64,000 nt of DNA, taken from Pseudomonas brassicacearum (GTDB taxonomy: Bacteria > Pseudomonadota > Gammaproteobacteria > Pseudomonadales > Pseudomonadaceae). The position numbers were made by a program, and so were the translations under genes. Location of the stretch: positions 4,181,430-4,245,429 of the forward strand of contig NZ_CP007410.1 in NCBI RefSeq assembly GCF_000585995.1, given 5' to 3'. The notes under the pieces were generated by a model. It had not been told where the DNA came from. It was given only the letters and a program-made list of their open reading frames with translations, and did no database searches. Below are positions 45,543-55,835 of the stretch, in pieces. How positions within the stretch are numbered: the first letter of the stretch is position 1; every line of letters starts with the position of its first letter.

Positions 45543-45857
45543 ATGAAAAGGATTCTTGTTCCACTGCTGGCCCTGAGTGCCGCGCTGACGTTGCAGTCAG
45601 CTCAAGCCGTTGATGGCGAGGCGCTCTTCAAGAGCAAAACCTGTGTTGCCTGCCATATGGTCGACGCCAAAATGGTCGGTCCAGGTTACAAGGAAGTGGC
45701 GGCCAAATACGCTGGCCAAGCCGACGCATCGGCAACCCTGGTCAAGAGCATCAAAGAAGGCAGTACGGGCAAATGGGGGCCAATCGCAATGCCGGCCAAC
45801 CAGGTGACCGACGAAGAAGCGAAGACCTTGGCCGACTGGATCCTGACGCTGAAGTAA
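45543..45857 (+). CDS. nirM: Cytochrome c551
   Basis: 104 residues, GAGG upstream. Signal peptide ends near SAQA; mature protein of about 82 residues with haem site CVACH, and IAMPAN holding the Met ligand; the sequence is a typical Pseudomonas c551/c8. It is a periplasmic electron carrier to nitrite, NO or N2O reductases. It is a lone gene rather than next to nirS, so the nirM name is by family. Confidence 0.9.
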   Translation: MKRILVPLLALSAALTLQSAQAVDGEALFKSKTCVACHMVDAKMVGPGYKEVAAKYAGQADASATLVKSIKEGSTGKWGPIAMPANQVTDEEAKTLADWILTLK

Positions 45858-45926
45858 GAGAGCCCAATAAAAAACACCCACACCGCAGAAGCGAGCCCGC
45901 TCTCTTCTGCGAACCGGGTCGCTCGG

Positions 45927-46439
45927 CTACATTGTCGGGGTTTGCTGTAAAAGCGCCAGATCGATATCTTCAAAACGCAACACCCTGCCGCCCTGCTCGC
46001 TGGCCAGATTGCGTGCGGTGGCCTCCTCGGAAAATGACGCCAGAACTACACCCATGGAACCTTTAAGCTGAGTGCCGACGACATAGTAGGCTTGGGTTGC
46101 ATCAATCAGAAAATGGTCGTCGGGTTTCTCCCATGCACTTTTCCCCATATCGTGCACATACAATTTTGCCTCAGTGTGGTGATTCTCCGGTTGAAGCCAC
46201 CATCCGAGCATTTCCGCAGTGGAGCAAAATTTCTTGATCGTGCCCTTTTCCACGACCTGACCTTTGGGGCCCGGAAAGTCGGTGATGACCATCCCGCAGA
46301 CATGACACTCGTCACTCTGATGGAAGGCCACGGGTCCAAGGGTTTGCTTCTCCTCTGCGCGATCGTTGCACGCCGCCAATACCAAACTGGTAATGATGAC
46401 GACCAGGACACGGGCCCCGGTTAGGTACCAAGTGTTCAT
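45927..46439 (-). CDS. nosL: NosL copper chaperone lipoprotein
   Basis: 170 residues from ATG 46439 with GGGAG nine bases upstream. Lipobox LVLAAC near residue 24. DECHVCGMVITDFPGPKGQV holds the CxxCGM copper site and is diagnostic; HDMGKSAWEKPDDHFLIDATQAYYVVG follows. It supplies Cu(I) to NosZ on the outer side of the cell. Last gene of the nosRZDFYL operon. Confidence 0.93.
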   Translation of the reverse strand: MNTWYLTGARVLVVIITSLVLAACNDRAEEKQTLGPVAFHQSDECHVCGMVITDFPGPKGQVVEKGTIKKFCSTAEMLGWWLQPENHHTEAKLYVHDMGKSAWEKPDDHFLIDATQAYYVVGTQLKGSMGVVLASFSEEATARNLASEQGGRVLRFEDIDLALLQQTPTM

Positions 46440-46462
46440 TTGAATCTCCCGAGCTTGGAAAA

Positions 46463-47293
46463 TCAGGTCAGCCGACGGCGAAACATCCAGTAAGCCAACA
46501 GCAACAGAACGCCGACCCAAAGCAGCAGGCAGCCCCACAACATTGAACCCGGCACCGGCAGATCGCTGCTCAACGCCATAAGGCCGACGGCATTGCCGCT
46601 GCCCTCGAAACCGGAAAGGTTGATCAAGCGATAGACGTCAGTCGGGTTGAGCAGCAATAACCAGGGCAACAGGTCCGGGTTGAACCGGCCTTTACTGAGG
46701 ACCAGCAACGCCAGCAGCGCCAAGTCAAACACCAACACGAAGAGGAACCACACCCCCAGCGCCATTCCGGCTGCGCTGGATTTTTCGCTGGCCTTGCTGC
46801 TCAGCACGTAAGCCAGCGCCAGGAACACCCAGCCCAACAGCGTGGAGGAGACCATGAAGCGACCGAACGCCCAGAACAGCATTCCCAACTCGACATCATC
46901 GACCAGCAAGGCAATGGCCACGGCGGCACAGCCAAATCCGATCAGCGTGGCCAGCGCCAGGATCAGACCGTGACCGACAAACTTGCCCAACAGGATTTGT
47001 CCACGCCCCAAGGGGTAGGTCAGCAACAGCATCAGCGTCCCGCCCTCGTCCTCGCCGACGATCGCGTCATAGGCCAATAGCAAGGCAATCAGCGGCACCA
47101 GGAACGTCGCCAGGCTGGCGAGGCTGGCGATGGTGGCCGGAATGGAAGTGAAGCCCACTTGCCCGGAAGCCGCCGCACCGAGCCAGGCGATACCCACCGC
47201 CAGAATGGCGAACAACAGGCTGATAGCCAGTAGCCAGCGATTGCGCAGCCCGTCGCTGAACTCTTTACCGGCGATACTCCAGATCTGCATCAT
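46463..47293 (-). CDS. nosY: NosY ABC-type membrane permease
   Basis: 276 residues with about six membrane helices (for example [21 protein letters not shown] and [20 protein letters not shown]). [36 protein letters not shown] text is typical of NosY. Forms with NosF and NosD a transporter needed to build the CuZ cluster. Overlaps nosF by four bases. Confidence 0.92.
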   Translation of the reverse strand: MMQIWSIAGKEFSDGLRNRWLLAISLLFAILAVGIAWLGAAASGQVGFTSIPATIASLASLATFLVPLIALLLAYDAIVGEDEGGTLMLLLTYPLGRGQILLGKFVGHGLILALATLIGFGCAAVAIALLVDDVELGMLFWAFGRFMVSSTLLGWVFLALAYVLSSKASEKSSAAGMALGVWFLFVLVFDLALLALLVLSKGRFNPDLLPWLLLLNPTDVYRLINLSGFEGSGNAVGLMALSSDLPVPGSMLWGCLLLWVGVLLLLAYWMFRRRLT

Positions 47294-48213
47294 GGCTGGG
47301 CGCCTTCTGTGCCAGTGGTCGCACGACTCATGTAGTAGCCATAGAGGTCTTCGAGGGACGGTTGCAGTATCTCGATGTCCTGCGGTTGATCCTCGTGGAA
47401 CAACTGGCGCAGTAGATCAACTTTGTAGCCATTGACAGCCATCACCTCGATCCCGTTGCCGCCCACCGCTGTGGCGGTGTGCCCGGCGGCATTCCAGCGC
47501 TGCAACCATTGCTCGCGTCGGCAAAGACCACTGGCCCGGATCCGCGCCGGCAAGTCGGCGTCTTCACGCAGTCTGGACAGACTCCCGATCGCCTGTAAGC
47601 AGCCATTGGCCAGGATGGCCGCACGGTTGATATGCGCTTCGACACCTGCCAACACATGGGAGCAAAGGATGATGCTCGCGCCCTGTTGGCGCAGACGGTC
47701 GATCAATAGGTAAAGATCCTGGGTAGCGATCGGGTCCAGCCCCACCGTGGGTTCGTCCAACAGCAACAAGCGCGGCTCGCCGAGCACCGCCTGAGCCAGG
47801 CCCAGACGCTGGCGCATGCCCTTGGAATAGGTTTTCACCCGACGGTCTGCGGCCCCCGCAAGCCCGACCTGCTCGAGCAAATCGTCCACTTGCGTCAGGG
47901 CGGCTCCTTTGAGGCGGGCGAAATACCGCAGAGTTTCGCGGCCACTGAGTTGCGGGTAGAACGTCACGTTTTCCGGCAGGTAACCGAGTTGGCGACGCAC
48001 GTCGGCTTGTGCGGGTCGGCAGCCAAGTACGTGCACCTGGCCGGCGCTGGCCTTGAGCAGGCCAAGGATCAATTTCATCACCGTGGTCTTGCCCGCACCG
48101 TTGTGGCCAAACAAGCCCAGCACCTCGCCTTCGCCCAGACTCAGGGTCAGATCGTGCAGCACGGTCATGCTGCCGTAACGCTGGCTGACCTCTTCGATTT
48201 CGACGGTGATCAT
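47290..48213 (-). CDS. nosF: NosF ABC ATPase
   Basis: 307 residues from ATG 48213, which overlaps the nosD stop (ATGA); an extended frame to 48315 is not used. Walker [13 protein letters not shown] signature [12 protein letters not shown], Walker [13 protein letters not shown]. Powers NosDFY. Confidence 0.94.
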   Translation of the reverse strand: MITVEIEEVSQRYGSMTVLHDLTLSLGEGEVLGLFGHNGAGKTTVMKLILGLLKASAGQVHVLGCRPAQADVRRQLGYLPENVTFYPQLSGRETLRYFARLKGAALTQVDDLLEQVGLAGAADRRVKTYSKGMRQRLGLAQAVLGEPRLLLLDEPTVGLDPIATQDLYLLIDRLRQQGASIILCSHVLAGVEAHINRAAILANGCLQAIGSLSRLREDADLPARIRASGLCRREQWLQRWNAAGHTATAVGGNGIEVMAVNGYKVDLLRQLFHEDQPQDIEILQPSLEDLYGYYMSRATTGTEGAQP

Positions 48214-49502
48214 AAGGTCGGCCGCTGTGTTTGGGGCATCGTCGGAAGGTTCATCAGGGGGAAACTGTCTTTTACCCCCGGTGATTTCGTCACGGGGAAA
48301 CTGCTCTGAACCCAACGCAATAATTGAACGCTCGGGCTATTCATCAACAGACGGACCTGCGGATACAGCCACAGCAGACGGTCGACGTTGTCGTTGGGTT
48401 CGTAGATCACGTCGCCCACCGCATCGTTATTGCGATCCCAACCCAGGTAATCACTCCAGTAATTGCCCCGCCCCTCGGCCGACCATTCCTGCAAGCGGGT
48501 GGCGACGTATTTGACTTGCTGCTGATTGTCGACGAAGGCGTTGTCGGCGATCCGGTTGTCTTCGGAGCCTGCGGTGAGGTGAATGCCCACGGCACTGCGC
48601 TCGAAGTGGTTGTGTTCGATGACATTGAACAGCGAGTTGTAGATAAACAGCGCCTTGCCTTCGGCACCGCTGACCATACCGCCATCGGCGGAACCGCTGC
48701 GCACGTCGCTGACGAAGTTGTCGCGCAGCTCGGAATAGGTGATGTAGTTCATCAGGATGCCATAGCTCTCGTCCTGCTCGGAACGGTTGCCAATCACCGT
48801 CAGCTTGCGGCTCTGCATCAAGGCATAACCGGTGCGTGTCCGGCGGGTGGTGTTGCCGAGCAACTGGTTGTCGTTGGCGTACATGTAGTGCACGCCATAG
48901 CGCAGGTCTTCCAAAGTATTGCCCTGCAGCAGGTTGCCGTTCGAGGTATCGATGTAGATCCCGTCCCGGGTCTGTCGCACGTGATTACCGATAACCTTGG
49001 CGCCGTGCACGGCATACAGATGAATCCCATTGCCGCGATCCTGGGAGCGAATGCTCGGGTCGCCTTCGATATCGTTGTCAATCAGGCTGACGTCGTGGGT
49101 GCTATCCACCCAGATGCCGAAGCCTGGTCCTTTCATGCGGTTGTTGCGTATCACCGCACCCTGGGCTTTGGGACCGATGAAAATCGCTGAGTTCATGGCC
49201 GTCATGTCGCGCCCCCAGTCGCGCAATGTGCAGCCCTCGATCCGCACGTCGGGAGCGCTGATGAACACAGCGTTGCCCTGCCCCTCGCTCTGGATCACCG
49301 CGCCCGGCTCACAGATAATCTGCATCGATTGATCGACACTGAACGAGCCGCGGTATTCCCCCGCCGGCAGGTGCCAGCGTTGCTCGGCGTCCAGCTTCAA
49401 CGGCAGCGTGGTGATGGGTTGTACTGCCGCCAGCGCGCTGCCACCTGTCAACAGCGACGCCAGCACAATGACCTTCATCGGGGTTGGCTTGAATGGGGTC
49501 AT
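48210..49502 (-). CDS. nosD: NosD periplasmic beta-helix protein
   Basis: 430 residues from ATG 49502 (AGGAG upstream). Signal peptide [18 protein letters not shown]. The body is a right-handed beta-helix with repeated short strands ([40 protein letters not shown]). NosD binds to NosFY and hands a copper/sulfur species to NosZ. Normal length. Confidence 0.93.
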   Translation of the reverse strand: MTPFKPTPMKVIVLASLLTGGSALAAVQPITTLPLKLDAEQRWHLPAGEYRGSFSVDQSMQIICEPGAVIQSEGQGNAVFISAPDVRIEGCTLRDWGRDMTAMNSAIFIGPKAQGAVIRNNRMKGPGFGIWVDSTHDVSLIDNDIEGDPSIRSQDRGNGIHLYAVHGAKVIGNHVRQTRDGIYIDTSNGNLLQGNTLEDLRYGVHYMYANDNQLLGNTTRRTRTGYALMQSRKLTVIGNRSEQDESYGILMNYITYSELRDNFVSDVRSGSADGGMVSGAEGKALFIYNSLFNVIEHNHFERSAVGIHLTAGSEDNRIADNAFVDNQQQVKYVATRLQEWSAEGRGNYWSDYLGWDRNNDAVGDVIYEPNDNVDRLLWLYPQVRLLMNSPSVQLLRWVQSSFPVTKSPGVKDSFPLMNLPTMPQTQRPTL

Positions 49503-49531
49503 TGGCCTGCGCTCCTGACGATAGGCAACGA

Positions 49532-51469
49532 TCAGACTTTCTCCACCAGCATGCGGCCGACCATTTCCATGTGCAACGCATGACAGAACCAGCTGCAGTA
49601 GTACCAATGCAGGCCGGCCTTGTCGGCGATGAAGGTGATCGAGGCCGTCTGTTGCGGACTGATCTCCATGCTCACGCCATGGTTGGTCATGACGAAACCG
49701 TGGGTCACGTCTTCAATCTTGTCGATGTTGGTGATGGTCACCGTGACCTCGTCACCCTGTTTGACGGTGAACTCCGGCAGACCATAGGCCGGGGCCATCG
49801 AGGTCATGTACACACGCACTTTCTTGCCGTCGCGTATGACCTTGTTATCGGTTTCCAGCTTGATCCCATCCTTGGCAGCAATCGCTACAGTTTCGGCGAA
49901 AAACGGGTCGTTGCGATCCCAGATTTTTTTGGTCCGGATCTGGTCGCGACGGGCCATGACGCAGTCGTGAGGTTCGGCGAAGGCCGGGCCGTCGTGCACC
50001 AGTTTCATCTCGTCGCCGGAGATATCGATCAACTGATCGTTTTCCGGGTGCAGCGGGCCAGTCGGCAGGAAGCGGTCCTTGGAGAATTTGCTCAGGACCA
50101 TCAGCCATTTGCCGTCGGCCTCGCTGGTTTCGGTCAGCGAGGCATGGTTGTGGCCAGGCTGATACTGCACGTCGAGTTTTTGCTTGATGTAATTGACCTT
50201 CTCGCCGGTGTAGGCGCGAACGGCTTCGTCCATGTTCCACTTGACCACCTGGCTGTCGATAAACAGCGTGGTGTAGGCGTTACCGCGACCGTCGAAGGTG
50301 GTGTGCAGAGGACCCAGACCCAGTTCTGGCTCGCCGACCACCGCGTCACGCGGCTCCTTGAGTTTGTCGTCAAACAGATCGTCCAGCTTGGCGGTGGCGA
50401 TGATGGTGCAGGTCGGCGAAAGCTTGCCGGCGGCGATGAAATACTTGCCGTCGGGCGACATATTGATGCCATGCGGGTTCTTCGGCACCGGGATATAACG
50501 GGTGAATGCGCTGTCCTTGCCCTCGGTTCTACGACCGTCGACCACCGGCACTTTCGAATCGCCCAGCGTGATGAACTTGCCGGCCTTGATCGCTGCCTCG
50601 ATGCGCGGAATGTTGAATACCACCACCCAATCGCGCTCGTTGCGCATCATGCCGCCCAAGTCGTAGGCCTTCTCCGAGTTGTAGCAAGTCGAAGCCGCAT
50701 ACTTGCCGGTGTAGTCGGCATCGGTGTTGTCCAGGTTGCCCTCGACGATGACCTGGAACGCCATCTCCATTTTCTCGGCATCAATGGCATTGAACATGGT
50801 GTAGCTGTTCTTGTCCTGGAGGTCGAAGGTGCTGCCGTCATTGGGGTGAGGAATGACGAATTCGGCGTTGGCGAACACGTATTTGGTGTGCGGCATTTTC
50901 TGGAGACGCAAACCGTGTACGGCCTGCACATTCGGTACGGTGAGCATTCTGTCGCATTTCATGACATCCAAGCGGATGCGCGCGACCCGGCTGTTGGCCT
51001 TGTCGTTGATAAATAGGTACTTGCCGTCGTACTTGCCGTCGGTCATGGATAAATGCGGGTGGTGGCAGTCGCCGTTCTGGAATTTGGCGCTGTCACCCAT
51101 GATCCGCTTGCTTTCGTTAGTCAGGCCCCAGCCGGTGGCGGAATCGATGTTGAACACCGGAATGCGCAACAGCTCGCGCATCGACGGGATGCCCATGATC
51201 CGCACTTCGCCCTGGTGGCCACCACTCCAGAAACCATAGTAATCATCCAGATCGCCCGGCCCCACGTGGACCTTCGATTGCGCGTCCTTGGCCGCTGCCG
51301 CCCAGGTTTCACGGGTGAATACCACGCTACCCAGGGCCGTGGCGCCGGCCAACGCGACGCTGGCTACGGCACTCGTGCCGAGGAAACCGCGACGGCTCAG
51401 GCCGGTCGATTCCGTCTCCTGCTTTGCTTTCATGGTTTCATGATCGCTTTTCGACTTGTTATCGCTCAT
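49532..51469 (-). CDS. nosZ: Nitrous oxide reductase, clade I
   Basis: 645 residues. Tat signal [15 protein letters not shown] at 21-35. Seven-bladed propeller with the CuZ His ligands, beginning [11 protein letters not shown]-terminal cupredoxin with the CuA loop [12 protein letters not shown]. The Tat signal places it in clade I. Reduces N2O to N2 in the periplasm. About 30 bases before nosD and 77 after nosR. Confidence 0.97.
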   Translation of the reverse strand: MSDNKSKSDHETMKAKQETESTGLSRRGFLGTSAVASVALAGATALGSVVFTRETWAAAAKDAQSKVHVGPGDLDDYYGFWSGGHQGEVRIMGIPSMRELLRIPVFNIDSATGWGLTNESKRIMGDSAKFQNGDCHHPHLSMTDGKYDGKYLFINDKANSRVARIRLDVMKCDRMLTVPNVQAVHGLRLQKMPHTKYVFANAEFVIPHPNDGSTFDLQDKNSYTMFNAIDAEKMEMAFQVIVEGNLDNTDADYTGKYAASTCYNSEKAYDLGGMMRNERDWVVVFNIPRIEAAIKAGKFITLGDSKVPVVDGRRTEGKDSAFTRYIPVPKNPHGINMSPDGKYFIAAGKLSPTCTIIATAKLDDLFDDKLKEPRDAVVGEPELGLGPLHTTFDGRGNAYTTLFIDSQVVKWNMDEAVRAYTGEKVNYIKQKLDVQYQPGHNHASLTETSEADGKWLMVLSKFSKDRFLPTGPLHPENDQLIDISGDEMKLVHDGPAFAEPHDCVMARRDQIRTKKIWDRNDPFFAETVAIAAKDGIKLETDNKVIRDGKKVRVYMTSMAPAYGLPEFTVKQGDEVTVTITNIDKIEDVTHGFVMTNHGVSMEISPQQTASITFIADKAGLHWYYCSWFCHALHMEMVGRMLVEKV

Positions 51470-51546
51470 GGGTGTTGCTCCATCGGGGGCAGATATGAAA
51501 AAGCTCGGTCAATCGAGTCTTGATACCTCGTTTGCAGCGAGGTGGC

Positions 51547-53736
51547 TCAGGGCTCGAACACTTGCACAACAGGAATCAACTCTTCGCGATCCAGCACTGG
51601 CGCAGGTTTGCTCCGCGTTTTGCGCTTGTTCTTGATGACCAGTGGCGGGCATTTGTTTTCGTTGTGATAGGTCATCTGGCAATCGAGGCAGTAGTGGCAC
51701 TCGTTGGCGTTGATATGGCCGTCCGGGTGGATTGCCTGGATTTCGCATTCCTTGGCGCAGAGCTGGCAAGGGGTACCGCACTCTTTTCGGCGTTTTAGCC
51801 AGTCGAACAGCCGCAGCTTGGTCGGAATCGCCAGCGCCGCGCCCAAGGGGCAGACGTAGCGGCAGTAAACCTTGCGGGTAAAGATATTGATCACCAGCAA
51901 CGCCACCGCGTAGGCCACGAACCACCATTGGCGATCGAATTTAAGGGTGATGGCGGTCTTGAACGGTTCCACCTCGGCAAATTGCTCGGCAGTGGTCATC
52001 GACTCCAAGGAGATGCCGAACAGCAGCAGCAGGATGATGTACTTGATCGCCCACAACCGCTCATGGACCGCGAACGGCAACTCGTATTGCGGAATCTTCA
52101 GCTTGCGCGCGGCTTCGTTGATCAACTCCTGCAAAGCGCCGAACGGGCACAGCCAGCCGCAGAACACACCACGGCCCCAGAGCAGGATGCTGGCGGCGGT
52201 GAAGGTCCAGAGGATGAAAATGATCGGGTCCGTGAGAAACAGTTCCCAGCGGAAGTTCTCGAACAGGGCATGGACGAACGTCAGCACATTGACCACAGAA
52301 ATCTGCCCAAGGGCATACCAGCCGATGAACACCACGGTGAAGACCAGATAAACCCGACGCAGCCAGTGGAGGAAGCGTGGGTATTTGGTAAAGGAGTCCT
52401 GCAGGAACAAAATCACCATCAACACGGCAAGGGCCGTGCACAGTACCCCGATCTGAAACGCTTTCTGGTACCAGATATTCACCCAGGTCGGCCGGTTGGC
52501 AACCTCGATGGCAGCCAGTTCTTCGGCAGTGGGCGGTGGCCGCAGGAGGTATTGCTCGGGCATCTGGTAAGACAGCTCGAAGCTACTGAACACGCCGCTG
52601 ACTGCGCCTGTTTGACGACGTACCAGCAATTCCAGCGACCAGGGCGATCCCGGATCGAACCGGGCCGGTTCACGCACAATGAAAATCGACATTTCATCGA
52701 ATTCCGGCATGCCCTTGGCAAACACGTCGGAGAGCCGCTGGTGGTCCATGTCGCGGAAACTGATGACATTGCCGAACTGGCGCAATTGCACCCGGTCGAA
52801 AATTCCGCCGCGCACATAACCCGAGCCCTTGTAGGAGAACAGGCCGCGGCCCAACACCGCGATGGCCTGCTCGCCCGGCTTTAGATCCTGCATGAGGAAA
52901 CGGTATTGATTGTCGCCTAGCAGATTGCGACCGATGGCTGGCGGGTTCAAATCGGCGATGTACAGCTCAATAAAGGTGTCATCGACTTGATCGGCGGCGG
53001 CGTTGTCGATACCTTCGGCTTCGGTGCCCTTGAAGGCGGCATCAACCTGGCCACGGGTCAGGTTCAACCGGCGCACCGCGCCGTTACCGGTCAATTGCTC
53101 CCAGGTGGCGGGTTCGTAAAAGTCCTGGCGCACAGTGGCGGGCTTTTGTGCTGCGCCGGCCCTGTCCTCGATCAGCTTCAGCGATACGGCGACCTTTTGC
53201 GCGGCGCGCATGATGATCTCATTGACCACCATGACGGTCACCGTCGCACCGGAGATCCCATCAACGGTCACCGCCTCTAGATCACTGGACCGGCCAACGA
53301 CCACCCTTCGGTCGGCCTTGACCCCTTTGTATTTGGCATCGAAAGCATGAAGCTTTTCCACGGGAATGCCGATCAGCAAAATCGGCTCATGGTGCTCCAG
53401 CACGTAGGCATCCTGGATGACGCCGTGGGTATCGAGGATGACCTGCATGTTGATCGGTTTGCCCGAGTAAGCCGGAATATCCACCACGTCCTGACTCTGG
53501 AACACGTAACCGAGCACCTCTTTGCCGGTGCGGATGGTGCGAACCTTGAACTCGCCGTCAGGCTCGGAAAGTCCATCGCTACCGGGAAATATGGCTTCTA
53601 CACGCTGCTGCTCGAGCCCGCCATAATCCTTCGCCTGTAATCCGAAAAACCCATCGAACATCAGGCACAACAAAATGATCAGCCCATAGTGAAATGGACG
53701 CCGGACACCGGGCATTGGGAGTTTGGAAGCACGCAT
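51547..53736 (-). CDS. nosR: NosR membrane electron donor and regulator
   Basis: 729 residues from ATG 53736; a TTG start at 53781 would add 15. No clear ribosome site is seen at either, so the start is open. A signal helix, a periplasmic FMN-binding domain (residues of about 80-190, DGISGATVTVMVVN holds the FMN threonine), five or so helices, two CxxxCP motifs (CGWLCP and CRYVCP) and two 4Fe-4S clusters (CQLCAKECEIQAIHP and CHYCLDCQMTYHNENKCPP). Carries electrons from the quinol pool to NosZ and is needed for nosZ expression. Confidence 0.93.
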   Translation of the reverse strand: MRASKLPMPGVRRPFHYGLIILLCLMFDGFFGLQAKDYGGLEQQRVEAIFPGSDGLSEPDGEFKVRTIRTGKEVLGYVFQSQDVVDIPAYSGKPINMQVILDTHGVIQDAYVLEHHEPILLIGIPVEKLHAFDAKYKGVKADRRVVVGRSSDLEAVTVDGISGATVTVMVVNEIIMRAAQKVAVSLKLIEDRAGAAQKPATVRQDFYEPATWEQLTGNGAVRRLNLTRGQVDAAFKGTEAEGIDNAAADQVDDTFIELYIADLNPPAIGRNLLGDNQYRFLMQDLKPGEQAIAVLGRGLFSYKGSGYVRGGIFDRVQLRQFGNVISFRDMDHQRLSDVFAKGMPEFDEMSIFIVREPARFDPGSPWSLELLVRRQTGAVSGVFSSFELSYQMPEQYLLRPPPTAEELAAIEVANRPTWVNIWYQKAFQIGVLCTALAVLMVILFLQDSFTKYPRFLHWLRRVYLVFTVVFIGWYALGQISVVNVLTFVHALFENFRWELFLTDPIIFILWTFTAASILLWGRGVFCGWLCPFGALQELINEAARKLKIPQYELPFAVHERLWAIKYIILLLLFGISLESMTTAEQFAEVEPFKTAITLKFDRQWWFVAYAVALLVINIFTRKVYCRYVCPLGAALAIPTKLRLFDWLKRRKECGTPCQLCAKECEIQAIHPDGHINANECHYCLDCQMTYHNENKCPPLVIKNKRKTRSKPAPVLDREELIPVVQVFEP

Positions 53737-54276
53737 GGATTCGCTGAGCGATCGACCTCTGAAAAAACACCCGTCGAGCAACGATTATGCTCAATCGCTC
53801 TTAACTGAAATTATGTGATCAACACTCCTCCTTACTCACGAAAATAGCAATCATATTCTATAAACGGGTCAAACCAATTATCAGCACCAGTGGTTCAATA
53901 TTTATTTAAAAGATTATCCAGTAGACAAATAGCATCTCCCAACAGGTCGATATATTTTTCCTCATGGCACGAAAACCTCTCGTGACGGGCATTCATGCCT
54001 GATTTTATCGCCTTTCGTCTAAAATACAGATTTGAATAGATTATTTATTGACTATGACCGAAATTTCCGCCCCCCCCCCCTGCAAATATAATTTCAGGCG
54101 ACGGACCATCAATCGATGGTGAAGCGTTTAACCCTACGCCTAAGCCTTCCAAGAGACAGTAAACGGAGTCGATGTTCATTGTCATAGTTAGCACTCTTGG
54201 TATTGTTGGACCGAGCCAATATTCAAGTTGCAGCAACTTACATATCCGAATCGCGCCCACACTAATGGACTCTGGA
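53737..54276. other. Region upstream of nosR with an 11-base poly-C tract
   Basis: Leader of nosR and beyond. A strong AAGGAGG (minus strand, 53827-53833) stands about 95 bases ahead of the ATG and opens only a 4-codon frame, so it does not serve nosR. A near half-site TTGAG-N4-ATCG lies near 53781-53795. An 11-C run is at 54070-54080. A weak leftward ORF (54045-54308) crosses the C-run. No gene is called. Confidence 0.4.
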
Positions 54277-54528
54277 TCAGATAAAGTTTTCATAACTATG
54301 GCGACCATGCATCGTCCGAAGAACTTGAACAGGCTTTTTTTGCGTTTGCAAGAACTCAGTCAGGACCAGCGATGCGATCCTATGTGGGAGGCCGTCTGGT
54401 GGCGTTGTCATCGCAGAATCATAGCGGACTACCTTCTCTTTGATTACTAGCTTTTCCAAGGCAAGAGCTCGGATATGAAGGCAGACTAATTCGGCACCCG
54501 ACAACTCTGGAATCTCGGTAGCCGCCAT
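54277..54528 (-). pseudogene. Truncated copy of the 61395-61751 family
   Basis: The first codons read EIPELSGAELVCLHIRALALEKLVI, matching EFPELSNTELVHLRVRVIALENLVI in the intact paralogue 7 kb away. After this the two lose all similarity, as by frameshift or fusion, and the N-terminal 40 residues are missing. Confidence 0.6.
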
Positions 54529-54815
54529 GATTGCAGTTCTACTGCTGCTCCCTTGTTGCCCGCGCCGATGCGTCGCACCTTCTCAGGAGGTGGATTGTCT
54601 ATTAGCGGCGCTTCACCGTCTGTCCCGTAAGCTGGCGCCGAATAAGCCACCAGTCGAGAAGTCATATTGACTATTGTTTTGTCATTATGACCCTTTCCGG
54701 ACTAGGTCGTAATGACCATTCAAATACTTAACTAATTGATATTGTTGAATAAAATTCTTGGCCCGTTTTGTGTATTGAGTATTGAACTTAACGCAAACCC
54801 CAAAGGGACAATGTC
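54529..54815. other. Intergenic DNA before the glycine-zipper gene
   Basis: About 290 bases; no gene recognised. The right 150 bases are AT-rich and should hold the promoter of the glycine-zipper gene. Confidence 0.4.
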
Positions 54816-55166
54816 ATGACTCGTTCAATCGCGCTCAGTTTTACCCTGTGTACTCTACTGTCTCCGCTATGCCTGGCAGACCAGATAATCCGTGAAGTCC
54901 CCGACACAACTGCCGGCAAGGGTTTCGGCGCCTTGACCGGAATGATGGTTGGCGCGGTAGGGGGGCCGATTGGTGCATTAGTCGGCGCAGCTGGCGGTTT
55001 TTTCGCAGGCAGTGCGGTGCAAACAGGGATTGGTAAATCTGAAACCGCTTATCAAGTAAAAAACACACAAGGTGAGACTAGTACAGTGCGCTCACCCAAT
55101 GCCAGATTTGAAGTCGGGCAGCAGGTCACGCGTAAAGGTGCGCGACTGGTGGCAGTTGAGGAGTAA
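54816..55166 (+). CDS. Glycine-zipper exported protein
   Basis: 116 residues, AAAGGG upstream. Signal peptide SIALSFTLCTLLSPLCLA; a glycine-zipper helix pair GFGALTGMMVGAVGGPIGALVGAAGGFFAGSAVQ; then a small beta domain (YQVKNTQGETSTVRS, FEVGQQVTRKGARLVAVEE) like SlyB/outer-membrane modules, but the Cys of a lipobox is not in the right place. Possibly an envelope stress protein. Own terminator follows. Confidence 0.75.
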   Translation: MTRSIALSFTLCTLLSPLCLADQIIREVPDTTAGKGFGALTGMMVGAVGGPIGALVGAAGGFFAGSAVQTGIGKSETAYQVKNTQGETSTVRSPNARFEVGQQVTRKGARLVAVEE

Positions 55167-55209
55167 GAAGCCGGAACAGTTTCATGCGACTAATAGCCCC
55201 CCCTTTTTA

Positions 55210-55230
55210 GGCCCGCTTGCGGGCCTTTTT
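55210..55230 (+). terminator. Rho-independent terminator of the glycine-zipper gene
   Basis: GGCCCGC-TT-GCGGGCC followed by TTTTT. Confidence 0.92.
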
Positions 55231-55714
55231 AAGTCGTTTTTGATATCTATCATTAACGATTCGATGTTTGATCAGATTCCTAAATGGATTCCCACCGTTC
55301 GGACTTTTTCGAGCTGCGCCGCCCTTGATTACTCGATCGACTCTATCTAGATCGGAAATTTGAATCCCGGATCATGAAAAGAGACGAAATACCGATCTCA
55401 AAATATCATGAAGCCATCGAGCTTACGGTTGACCATGACTGAATGCCATGCGCCTCCGCCCTCAATAGAGATATGCTGATCATTTGCTTCACCTGATTAT
55501 TTCAATTTCTTCTATGTATCCGTCACTACGACTTGTTAAAATTTCATAGAATTTCTTGACAGCCATGCAAAGCCTACTACCCTCAAGATCATTCATTCTC
55601 ACAACTTGAACCACCACACTCAAATATGCAGCGCTTGGTATCGTTAATAATACCCAACCGGCAGAGCGCTTTTCCAAGAACTTTCCAACTGCACTTTCTA
55701 CTCGGGATGCAGCC
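55231..55714. other. Gap before the nor operon
   Basis: 480 bases with no convincing gene. A short protein-like tract (KYAALGIVNNTQPAERF) in the frame of the small peptide that follows is preceded by a stop at 55607-55609. The nor promoter should be here; no clear DNR box was spotted. Confidence 0.4.
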
Positions 55715-55825
55715 GTGCAAAAAGCTTTGAAGATAGTCAGCTATGCCGTGCTCGTGCTGATGGCCAGCGCGGTCGTTTATGCCAGCGTTATCGGCATCAC
55801 CTATTGGACGGGTATCGGCGTCTAG
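55715..55825 (+). CDS. Small one-helix membrane peptide before norC
   Basis: About 36 residues from GTG 55715: QKALKIVSYAVLVLMASAVVYASVIGITYW plus TGIGV and stop. A single hydrophobic helix with a positive N-terminus. Ends 10 bases before norC, sharing its upstream DNA. Resembles small subunit peptides of haem-copper oxidases in shape; start codon not certain. Confidence 0.45.
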   Translation: MQKALKIVSYAVLVLMASAVVYASVIGITYWTGIGV

Positions 55826-55835
55826 GGAGTTCGCA

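Noticed and set aside
49493..51016. 507-codon rightward open frame
   Set aside because: Antisense to nosZ, which is certain; no recognisable protein features.
53795..53821. TTGATCACATAATT as an FNR/DNR box for nosR
   Set aside because: Only the left half matches TTGAT-N4-ATCAA; the right half does not.
54045..54308. Leftward ORF ending in a poly-glycine run, possible phase-variable gene
   Set aside because: No ribosome site or family; kept only as a note on the poly-C tract.
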